This document shows positions 1 through 5,242 of a stretch of DNA of 5,242 nt, piece after piece. Each line of letters begins with the position of its first letter. Position 1 is the stretch's first letter. Under the pieces are notes generated by a model. That model had not been told where the DNA came from. It made no database searches and was given only the letters and a program-made list of their open reading frames with translations. The translations under genes and the position numbers were made by a program. The DNA is from Pseudoflavonifractor sp047637855. GTDB taxonomy: Bacteria > Bacillota > Clostridia > Oscillospirales > Oscillospiraceae. The stretch is from contig JBLJBF010000241.1 in NCBI GenBank assembly GCA_047637855.1, positions 1 through 5,242 of the forward strand, in the 5' to 3' direction.

Positions 1-864
1 GGCCAGGACCAGAGCCTGGGCGTGGGTAAGCCCGGCGCACACGCCGGTACAGAATGCACCAACAAAGCTGTCCCCGGCGGCGGTGGGGTCCCTGACCTCG
101 GCCATGTTTACGGCGGGAACGCAGAGAAACGCTTCGCCGTCCAGCAGCACCGAACCAGCGCCGCCCAGGGTAATGATGACGGTTTTAACCCCTGCATCCC
201 GCAGGACGGTGGCCGCGCGAAGGGCGTCCTCCTCGCGGTGGGCGCATTCGCCCGTGCGGATGGCCACACCGGTCAAGTCGGTTGCCTCATGCTCGTTGGG
301 TGAGATGTAAGTCAGACACTTGAGTAGCTCCGCAGGCAGGGGCGCGGAGGGGGCTGAGTTGAGCATGATGGGGACCCCCCGCTCGAAGGCGTAACGGGCT
401 ACTAGCTCGTTGATCTCTATGGGTATCTCAAGCTGGAGGATGACCATGTCGTACCGGGCAATCTCCTTCTCCAGAAAGGCCACGTCGGCGGTGTTCAGCT
501 CAAAATTTGCGCCAGGTATCACAATGATACGGTTGCGGCTCTTCCCGTCGCCACAGTCCTCAAGAACAATGTTGCCGACGGCAGAAGAGGTCTTTTCCGC
601 CACACCCACATGGGCTGTGCAAACCCCCGCGGCCTGGGCCGAGGCAATCAGCTCCCGCCCAAATCCGTCAGGCCCTACCTTGCCTACCATGGTCACATCC
701 GCGCCCATGCGAGCGCACTGAACCGCCTGGTTGGCTCCCTTGCCGCCGGGAGCGGTGGTAAAGGCCTTTCCCAGGACGGTCTCCCCGCTCTCGGGCGCGC
801 GGCCCGTGGTGACGATCAGGTCCATGACAAAGCTGCCCACCACTAGGATACTCGGCCTTTTCAT
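1..864 (-). CDS. rbsK: Ribokinase-type PfkB sugar kinase, 3' end cut off by window edge
   Basis: This reading frame stays open for 288 codons from an ATG at 864-862 to base 1 with no stop, so the C-terminus lies outside the window. Full-length ribokinases have about 300-310 residues, so perhaps 15-25 are missing. Visible PfkB features are an N-terminal strand ILVVGSFVMD (6-15), the sugar-site motif GGKGANQA (40-47), QLE (144-146, matching the substrate-contacting Glu region of ribokinase), NSAPS (169-173), SPNEHEA (188-194), ITLGGAGS (231-238), and the second signature DPTAAGDSFVGAF (259-271), whose AAGD anion hole carries the likely catalytic base Asp265. The family transfers the ATP gamma-phosphate to a sugar hydroxyl in the cytoplasm. 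The Asn of ribokinase's GSINAD motif is Val13 here while Asp15 is kept, so ribose is not assured; deoxyribose or another sugar is possible. It is the last visible gene of the operon, 7 bp after the aldolase gene. The family call is firm, the substrate is not. Confidence 0.93.
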   Translation of the reverse strand, partial: MKRPSILVVGSFVMDLIVTTGRAPESGETVLGKAFTTAPGGKGANQAVQCARMGADVTMVGKVGPDGFGRELIASAQAAGVCTAHVGVAEKTSSAVGNIVLEDCGDGKSRNRIIVIPGANFELNTADVAFLEKEIARYDMVILQLEIPIEINELVARYAFERGVPIMLNSAPSAPLPAELLKCLTYISPNEHEATDLTGVAIRTGECAHREEDALRAATVLRDAGVKTVIITLGGAGSVLLDGEAFLCVPAVNMAEVRDPTAAGDSFVGAFCTGVCAGLTHAQALVLA

Positions 865-871
865 GTCCCGC

Positions 872-880
872 TCACCCTTT
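872..880 (-). promoter_or_regulatory. Ribosome binding site of the kinase gene, inside the aldolase stop
   Basis: On the minus strand the last two codons and stop of the aldolase gene read AAAGGGTGA. This doubles as a Shine-Dalgarno site 7 nt before the kinase ATG at 864-862. It fixes that start and suggests translational coupling of the two genes. Confidence 0.7.
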
Positions 881-1789
881 CAGGGAGCGCTCGTAGGCGA
901 GATAGGGCTGTACGGCAGCCTCGATCTCCATGCGCTCCTGGGGAGATGCGCCGCACAGGGGCGCCAGGGCGTCGCCGCAGCCCCGGCCGATAAGCTCCAG
1001 CGCCGCCTTCATCCGGCGTGGAAACTGGGAGCCGATAATTTTCATCCAGATGGGGTAAATCATTTCCTGAAGGAGCAGGGCCTCCTCCCGCTCACCCGCG
1101 GCATTGAGGTCCCATAGCTTGACACAGAGGGCGGGGAAAAGCCCAAGAATAGCGGCAATGGCCCCGTCGGCCCCCAGCTCATAGGTGGTGTACATCATCT
1201 CGTCGGTGGCGGCATACATCAGACCCTTTTCACCGCAGCGGTTTTTCATGGCCATGAAACCGCAGATGCCGCCCCTGGCCTGCTTGATGCCGATGACGTT
1301 CTCCACGCCGTCCAGGATGCGGGCCGCCAGGTCTGGGCTGATTTCGTTCTGAGGAACCACGTTGTAGATGATGATGGGCAGCCCTACCTGACGGGAGATC
1401 TCGTCGTAGTAGCGGTAATTGCCGTCGTCGTCGGTGCCACCCAGGTACTGGATGGGGGTGATCATCAGGGCGTCGGCCCCGGCGTCCTTGGCCCCCAAAG
1501 CGGCCTTCACGGCATCGCGGGTGGAGTGGCGGATGACACCGGCTACCACGGGAATGCGATTGTGGTTCTCCTCCCGGATAATCTCCAACATACGCACCCG
1601 CTCGTCGTCCCTGACCATGGCCCCCTCACCGGTAGACCCGGCAGGACTGATGCCGTGGACGCCCGCGTCCAAAATAAACCGAACCTGGGTACGGAAGGCG
1701 TCCTTATCCAGGGTTCCCTCCGCCGTCCATGGGGTAACAACCGGCGCGATGACACCGGTGAGATGCCGGTATTTTTCTCTTTTCGTCAT
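872..1789 (-). CDS. DapA/NAL-superfamily aldolase or lyase, probably not true dihydrodipicolinate synthase
   Basis: This is a complete 305-residue protein, close to the family's usual 290-310. It starts with ATG and has AAAGGAG 8 nt upstream. The superfamily folds as a TIM barrel and forms a Schiff base between a lysine and a 2-oxo acid, usually pyruvate. Visible marks are GVIAPVVTPW (12-21), the carboxylate-binding loop AGSTGEG (50-56), IIIYNVVPQN (139-148) with the conserved Tyr142, and VIGIKQARGG (165-174) with Schiff-base Lys169. Two features of E. coli DapA are not found. Its PYY segment (Tyr106-Tyr107) is PIQY here (112-115), and its YNVPSRT, which carries substrate-binding Arg138, is YNVVPQNE with one extra residue and no Arg. 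With a HAAT importer upstream and a sugar kinase downstream, a catabolic role fits best: cleavage, dehydration or hydration of a 2-oxo acid or sugar acid. Specificity cannot be read from the sequence. Cytoplasmic; no signal peptide or membrane segment. Confidence 0.93.
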   Translation of the reverse strand: MTKREKYRHLTGVIAPVVTPWTAEGTLDKDAFRTQVRFILDAGVHGISPAGSTGEGAMVRDDERVRMLEIIREENHNRIPVVAGVIRHSTRDAVKAALGAKDAGADALMITPIQYLGGTDDDGNYRYYDEISRQVGLPIIIYNVVPQNEISPDLAARILDGVENVIGIKQARGGICGFMAMKNRCGEKGLMYAATDEMMYTTYELGADGAIAAILGLFPALCVKLWDLNAAGEREEALLLQEMIYPIWMKIIGSQFPRRMKAALELIGRGCGDALAPLCGASPQERMEIEAAVQPYLAYERSLKG

Positions 1790-1797
1790 ATCATTCT

Positions 1798-1804
1798 CTC
1801 CTTT
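1798..1804 (-). promoter_or_regulatory. Ribosome binding site of the aldolase gene
   Basis: AAAGGAG on the minus strand lies 8 nt before the ATG at 1789-1787, in the 17-bp gap after the livF stop. An earlier ATG at 1794-1792 is out of frame and stops after two codons, so the site supports the 1789 start. Confidence 0.75.
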
Positions 1805-1806
1805 AC

Positions 1807-2535
1807 TCAGCCGCCCAGATATGCCTTGCGGATCTCGTCCGATTCAATTAGCTCGCTGCTGGGACCGCTGGTCTTGATAAAGCCATTTTCCAGTACATAA
1901 GTGCGGTTAGAAATGGCCAGAGCCATATAGGCGTTCTGCTCAACCAGTAGGACGGTAACCCCCTTCTCCCGGTTGATACGCACGATTATGTCGAACATAT
2001 CGTTGACGATGACAGGGGCAAGGCCCAGAGAGGGCTCGTCAAACATAATGAGTTTTGGCTCGCTCATGAGGCCGCGGGCAATGGCAAGCATCTGCTGCTC
2101 GCCACCCGAGAGACTTCCGGCCAGCTGGCTGCGGCGCTCCTTCAGACGTGGAAAGAGGTCGTACTGCTCGTCAATCTTTTCGCCCAGCTGTTTACGGCTG
2201 TAGCTTTTGGAGTAAGCCCCCATCTCCAGGTTGTCCTGGATGGACACATCGGGGAATACCAGGCGGCCCTCGGGCACATAGACCACGCCCTTGCTCACAG
2301 TACTATGGGTCTTCAGGCGGGTGATGTCCTCTCCCTCGAAACGGATTGTGCCCCGGCGGGCGGTACGCAGCCCCATAATGGAGCGCATAGTGGTGGTTTT
2401 CCCCGCGCCGTTGGATCCAATGATGGAGACAATTTCCCCCTCGTCCACCTCCAGCGAGACACCGAACAGGGCCTGGACCTCACCATAAAATACGTCCACC
2501 TTGTCCAGAGTCAGAATCACTTTGCTCTCACTCAT
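1807..2535 (-). CDS. livF: HAAT-family ABC transporter ATPase, LivF type
   Basis: This 242-residue cytoplasmic nucleotide-binding subunit pairs with LivG to power the LivHM permease. Visible motifs are Walker A GSNGAGKTT (40-48), the Q-loop-equivalent VPEGRLVFPDVSIQDNL (87-103, the LivF-type PEGR form), ABC signature LSGGEQQ (142-148), Walker B LIMFDE (162-167), and VEQN (198-201), where the switch His of most ABC ATPases is Gln, as is usual in LivF. The C-terminus (AYLGG) is typical of the subfamily. Length matches E. coli LivF (about 237). The ATG overlaps the livG stop as ATGA, and a GGGTGA site 7 nt upstream supports this start. All catalytic motifs look intact. The call as LivF is firm by motif and position. 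The transported compound cannot be deduced from this subunit. Confidence 0.97.
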   Translation of the reverse strand: MSESKVILTLDKVDVFYGEVQALFGVSLEVDEGEIVSIIGSNGAGKTTTMRSIMGLRTARRGTIRFEGEDITRLKTHSTVSKGVVYVPEGRLVFPDVSIQDNLEMGAYSKSYSRKQLGEKIDEQYDLFPRLKERRSQLAGSLSGGEQQMLAIARGLMSEPKLIMFDEPSLGLAPVIVNDMFDIIVRINREKGVTVLLVEQNAYMALAISNRTYVLENGFIKTSGPSSELIESDEIRKAYLGG

Positions 2536-3311
2536 ATCCGTTTCACCCTATACCTGTCTCCGAGGTACGCCTTGATGACCTCGGGGTCGTTCTGAATTTC
2601 CGTCGTGGTACCCTCGGCAATTTTCGCGCCAAAGTTGATGACGGTAATCTTCTGGCTGATATTCATGACCACATCCATATTGTGCTCAATAAAGAAGAGG
2701 GTCTTGCCGCTCTCATGGATACGGATCAACAGGCGGATGAACTCGCTGCGCTCAGAGGGGTTAAGACCGGCCGCCGGCTCGTCCAGAAGAACCAGCTCAG
2801 GGTCGGTCATCAGCATACGGGCTACCTCCAGAACTTTTCTTTTCCCGTAGGGCAGGTTCCTCACCACCTCGTTCCTGGTACCGATTAGCCCCACATATTC
2901 CAGAGCAGCCTCCGCCTTCTCGCGGAGCATACGCTCCTCGGCCGCCGCCTGCCTAAATTGAATTAAAGAACCCATCAGTCCCAGTTTGGTGAGTTGGTGG
3001 CCGCCCACCATCACATTTTCGATGGCGGTCATGGAGTGATAGAGCTTAATGTTCTGGAAGGTGCGGCCAATGCCGCAGCGGGCAATCTCGAAGGTCTGGA
3101 GGTTGGTGATTTCGGTGTCCTTGAAAAAAATATGCCCACTGGTGGGCGGGAAGACTCCCTCAATCATGTTGGTGGTGGTAGTCTTGCCCGAGCCGTTGGG
3201 CCCGATAAGGGCGTGAATGCTGCCCTGCTCCACCGTCATGGACAGGTCGTTGACGGCGGTGAGGCCGCCGAACTGCTTGGTCAGGTGCTCTATCGTCAGG
3301 ATTGCCGCCAT
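2532..3311 (-). CDS. livG: HAAT-family ABC transporter ATPase, LivG type
   Basis: This 259-residue ATPase is the LivG partner of LivF and matches the usual length of about 255. Visible motifs are Walker A GPNGSGKTT (37-45), Q-loop RTFQNIKLYHSMTAIENV (83-100) with Gln86, a LivG-type degenerate signature LPYGKRKVLEVAR (153-165), Walker B and D-loop LVLLDEPAAGLNP (173-185), and switch His210 in FIEHNMD. The family normally has YGQQRRLEIAR at the signature; here the two Gln are Lys-Arg, a mild change at the ATP-dimer interface. The long helical insert (about 105-140) between Q-loop and signature is normal for LivG. The ATG shares one base with the livM stop (TAATG), and a strong GGGAGGTG site lies 7 nt upstream, so translation is probably coupled to livM while also having its own good entry site. 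The ATG of livF overlaps this gene's stop. Confidence 0.97.
   Translation of the reverse strand: MAAILTIEHLTKQFGGLTAVNDLSMTVEQGSIHALIGPNGSGKTTTTNMIEGVFPPTSGHIFFKDTEITNLQTFEIARCGIGRTFQNIKLYHSMTAIENVMVGGHQLTKLGLMGSLIQFRQAAAEERMLREKAEAALEYVGLIGTRNEVVRNLPYGKRKVLEVARMLMTDPELVLLDEPAAGLNPSERSEFIRLLIRIHESGKTLFFIEHNMDVVMNISQKITVINFGAKIAEGTTTEIQNDPEVIKAYLGDRYRVKRI
2543..2549 (-). promoter_or_regulatory. Ribosome binding site of livF, inside the end of livG
   Basis: AGGGTGA on the minus strand, within the last codons of livG, lies 7 nt before the livF ATG. Together with the ATGA stop-start overlap it fixes the livF start. Confidence 0.65.
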
Positions 3312-4294
3312 TATTCCGCACCTCCCGCCTGCTTAGCCTTGGCGGCCGCGCGTTTCACGAGCCGCTGGAAAACCGAGTAGAGTCCGTCGGGCACCAGCAC
3401 CGCCATGACCAGGCACACGGTGCAGAAGACAAGCCAATAATAGTCGCCCAGGCCACGCAGCAGCTCGGGCAGGGTGGTGACCAGCACCGCGCCCAGAATA
3501 TTGCCGGGTACCGAGCCAATCCCGCCCAGCATGAGCATGGCAACATAGTTTTGAGAGGCAGGAATGGTGAAGGTGGTGGGCGAGATATAGGCCCGCATTC
3601 CGGCATACAGTCCGCCCGCTAGACAGGCGTAAAGCGCAGCCAGAGTAAAGGCCTGAATTTTCAAAGTGGAAATTTTAATGCCGCAGGCCTCGCTGGCCTC
3701 CGCGTTGTCCCGGATGGACTTGAAGGCCCGGCCCCATTTGGAGCTGACCAGCTTATGGGCGATCAAAGTTGCGAGAACCGCAAAGACAAGGAGCAGATAG
3801 AAGTAATCCTTGTCGTTGTGGAAGGTATAAAAGCCTAAGCTCAACTTAGGGATCTCCTTAATGCCGTTGACGCCGTTGGTAAGGCCGGGGCTGTTCATAA
3901 TGAGCATGCGGACGATTTCGGAAAAGCCAATGGTGGTGAGGGAGAGATAAAACCCTTTGAGCCGGAGCGAGGGGTAGCCCAGGCCGCGGCCTATCAGACA
4001 GCCCAGCACGACCAGAATGATCATGACGAGCCAGGGATTGATAATCAGATCGTTGGTGGCGGGAGTGGTCAGGATGCCGTAGGTATACGCGCCCAAAGCC
4101 CAGATGCCGGCAGTGCCCAGATTCATCTGGCCGGTAAGGCCGGTGATGAAGTTGAGGCCCAGCACGATGATGACGTTCACCAGCAGCATATTGAATACCG
4201 ACATCACGTAGGAGGAGGCAAAGCCCAGTTGGGGCACGGCGGCAAGTGCGGTGACCAGCAGCAGAAACAGCCAGGTCTTTTTGTTCTTTAACAT
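3311..4294 (-). CDS. livM: HAAT-family ABC transporter permease, LivM type
   Basis: This 327-residue polytopic inner-membrane permease forms a heterodimer with LivH. It begins with a basic stretch and a hydrophobic helix (about 8-26), followed by several more hydrophobic segments (about 30-50, 84-104, 164-180, 212-232, 244-270, 286-304) and a basic, Ala-rich cytoplasmic tail. Family marks are GLTGQMNLGTAGIWALGAY (52-70), SLRLKGFYLSLTTIGFSEIVR (109-129), LTNGVNGI (138-145), the coupling loop GRAFKSIRDNAEASEACGI (188-206) that contacts the ATPases, and LGGIGSVPGNILGA near 255-270. The first motif usually reads like GQLSLGHAAF; the His is Thr61 here. The ATG at 4294 has only a weak ribosome site (TGTGAT close to the start). 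No canonical start exists in frame between it and the livH stop 33 bp upstream, and the next Met (31) would delete the first membrane helix, so 4294 is preferred. Confidence 0.96.
   Translation of the reverse strand: MLKNKKTWLFLLLVTALAAVPQLGFASSYVMSVFNMLLVNVIIVLGLNFITGLTGQMNLGTAGIWALGAYTYGILTTPATNDLIINPWLVMIILVVLGCLIGRGLGYPSLRLKGFYLSLTTIGFSEIVRMLIMNSPGLTNGVNGIKEIPKLSLGFYTFHNDKDYFYLLLVFAVLATLIAHKLVSSKWGRAFKSIRDNAEASEACGIKISTLKIQAFTLAALYACLAGGLYAGMRAYISPTTFTIPASQNYVAMLMLGGIGSVPGNILGAVLVTTLPELLRGLGDYYWLVFCTVCLVMAVLVPDGLYSVFQRLVKRAAAKAKQAGGAE
3319..3326 (-). promoter_or_regulatory. Strong ribosome binding site of livG
   Basis: GGGAGGTG on the minus strand, inside the last codons of livM, lies 7 nt before the livG ATG at 3311. 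It is the closest match in the window to the consensus GGAGGTG. Confidence 0.8.
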
Positions 4295-4327
4295 TTCATC
4301 ACATCGTTTCTCAATGGAGTATGGCCG

Positions 4328-5200
4328 TCATGCCCGCTTGACCTTTACTATGCCACTGGGGCGGACCAGCAAAAAGAAGATCATCACCACAAAGGCGACG
4401 ACGTCCTTGTACACTGCCGGGAAGAACATAATACCAAGCTGTTCCAGCAGACCGATCAACATACCACCCACGATGGCACCCGGATAGCTGCCGAAGCCGC
4501 CCACCACGCCGGCGCAGAAACCTTTGAGAGCGGTGGCCCCCGCCATCGTGGTGCTCACGTTGAAGAGGGGCGCGATGAGTACGCCGATGATACCGCAGAT
4601 AACGGCGCTGAGCGCCACGGTGAGATTAATGTTGCGGGAGACGTTGATGCCCATGAGGGCGGCAGCCTCCTTATTCTGGGCCACACAGCTCATGGCCTTG
4701 CCCAGCTTGGTAAACTTGAAGAAGAGCTGGAGGCCCACCACGATGAGAATAGCGATGACAATGATATATACGTAGGCCTCGCTCAGCACCGCGCCGCCGA
4801 TTTTAAAGCTGCCGCGCAAGAACCCCTTAACCGCGAAGGGAATCGGGCCCCAGATCAGGCGGATGCCTTCCTGAATAATACGGCTGAGCATCATGGTGCC
4901 GAACATGGCGTAGGTGACCAGGCCCATATTGCGCAGGGGATTGAATATTCCGGCCGAGACCAGCACGCCGAACACGGCCATGGCCGCCAGCGTCAGGGCA
5001 ACAGCAATCAGGGGCAGTCCGGCGAACAGCTTCATGAAAGTGCCGCCGAAGAAATAAGCGCCCAGGACGATAAATGCCTCATGACTAAAGTTGACAAGGC
5101 CGGTGGCGTTGAATATAAGGGTATACTCCGTGGCGACCAGAGTGTAGATAAAACCCATTGCGACGCCGGTTATCACGGTTTGCAGGATACTCTGTAACAA
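4328..5200 (-). CDS. livH: HAAT-family ABC transporter permease, LivH type, TTG start
   Basis: This 290-residue integral membrane permease forms the translocation pathway with LivM. Hydrophobic segments lie at roughly 8-30, 33-55, 62-86, 95-112, 143-161, 192-213, 222-246 and 262-283. Family marks are TGLVNFSHEAFIVLGAY (33-49), the coupling loop KLGKAMSCVAQNKEAAALMGI (165-185) that docks on the ATPases, and GGFGSYPGA (234-242). The usual NFAHGE motif is NFSHEA here (37-42), a change of Gly-Glu to Glu-Ala next to an otherwise matching context, and Glu25 sits inside the first membrane region where the family commonly has Gly. The start is TTG at 5200-5198. The frame is closed by TGA at 5209-5207 just upstream, and GGGTGA lies 6 nt before the TTG. 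Alternatives are GTG at codon 9 or ATG at codon 15, both of which would cut into the first helix. It is the first gene of the visible operon, and the cognate binding protein is not in the window. Confidence 0.95.
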   Translation of the reverse strand: MLQSILQTVITGVAMGFIYTLVATEYTLIFNATGLVNFSHEAFIVLGAYFFGGTFMKLFAGLPLIAVALTLAAMAVFGVLVSAGIFNPLRNMGLVTYAMFGTMMLSRIIQEGIRLIWGPIPFAVKGFLRGSFKIGGAVLSEAYVYIIVIAILIVVGLQLFFKFTKLGKAMSCVAQNKEAAALMGINVSRNINLTVALSAVICGIIGVLIAPLFNVSTTMAGATALKGFCAGVVGGFGSYPGAIVGGMLIGLLEQLGIMFFPAVYKDVVAFVVMIFFLLVRPSGIVKVKRA

Positions 5201-5242
5201 AATAGGTCACCCGCTTCCTTGAGTAGGTACAAAATTTGAAAC
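5201..5242 (-). other. Leader of livH with ribosome binding site; possible end of an upstream gene
   Basis: These 42 bases before livH hold GGGTGA (5212-5207), 6 nt from the TTG start, and a further purine run AAGGAAG (5220-5214), 13 nt away. One frame is open from the window edge for 11 codons (VSNFVPTQGSG) and stops at the TGA within GGGTGA, resembling the aldolase-kinase junction, so it could be the C-terminus of the preceding gene. Such a short open frame is also easily due to chance. No convincing promoter hexamers or terminator are visible. Confidence 0.35.

Noticed and set aside
22..1117. Several plus-strand open frames (22-303, 410-721, 731-1117) over the kinase and the end of the aldolase
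   Set aside because: The minus-strand frame runs uninterrupted with PfkB motifs through this region; the plus-strand frames overlap each other and resemble no known protein.
872..1789. Annotation as dapA, 4-hydroxy-tetrahydrodipicolinate synthase for lysine synthesis
   Set aside because: The Arg138 and Tyr107 equivalents are not found, and the operon context is transport and sugar phosphorylation rather than lysine synthesis.
1419..1900. Overlapping plus-strand open frames of 152 and 124 codons opposite the aldolase gene
   Set aside because: They are antisense to a protein with clear family motifs, are rich in Arg/Ser/Pro as expected for shadow frames of G+C-rich genes, and show no recognisable domain.
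2994..3622. Plus-strand open frames of 128 and 106 codons opposite livG and livM
   Set aside because: Shadows of strongly conserved transporter genes, rich in His/Gly/Gln, without motifs.
4295..4327. Possible promoter or terminator in the 33-bp livH-livM gap
   Set aside because: No inverted repeat with a T run and no convincing -35/-10 pair is visible; the gap is short and fits an operon spacer.
1..5242. CRISPR arrays, tRNA/rRNA genes, insertion sequences, direct repeats
   Set aside because: None seen on reading; virtually the whole window is accounted for by six contiguous protein genes.

Overview
The window is one tightly packed operon, read entirely on the minus strand (right to left). 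Its order of transcription is livH-type permease (TTG start near 5200), livM-type permease, livG-type ATPase, livF-type ATPase, a DapA/N-acetylneuraminate-lyase-superfamily aldolase, and a ribokinase-type PfkB sugar kinase that runs off the left edge. The junctions are 33 bp (livH-livM), a 1-base overlap (livM-livG), a 4-base ATGA overlap (livG-livF), 17 bp (livF-aldolase) and 7 bp (aldolase-kinase). I see no terminator, internal promoter, RNA gene, mobile element or CRISPR in the window.

The four liv genes are a full membrane and ATPase set for an ABC importer of the hydrophobic amino acid uptake (HAAT, LivHMGF) family. The extracytoplasmic binding protein that such a system needs is not in the window. 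It would be expected upstream of livH, just past the right edge. The two downstream genes are not transporter parts. One is a Schiff-base lyase-type enzyme that keeps the catalytic Lys and one Tyr but lacks other residues diagnostic of true dihydrodipicolinate synthase. The other is a kinase with ribokinase hallmarks (GGKGANQA, AAGD). An importer joined to an aldolase/lyase and a sugar kinase reads better as a catabolic operon for an imported carbohydrate, sugar acid or nucleoside-like compound than as a leucine/isoleucine/valine uptake operon. The substrate cannot be named from the sequence.

The host is a bacterium with G+C-rich coding sequence, good Shine-Dalgarno sites (GGAGG, AAGGAG, GGGTGA) and compact operons. 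The wording of the LivH/LivM proteins and the mixture of traits suggest a G+C-rich member of the Clostridia (Bacillota), perhaps a gut Oscillospiraceae-like organism. This is inference from general familiarity and is not firm.

Nothing here is clearly a new kind of system. The points most worth following are the non-canonical active site of the DapA-like protein, the altered signature motifs shared by both permeases, and the unassigned substrate of the whole operon.
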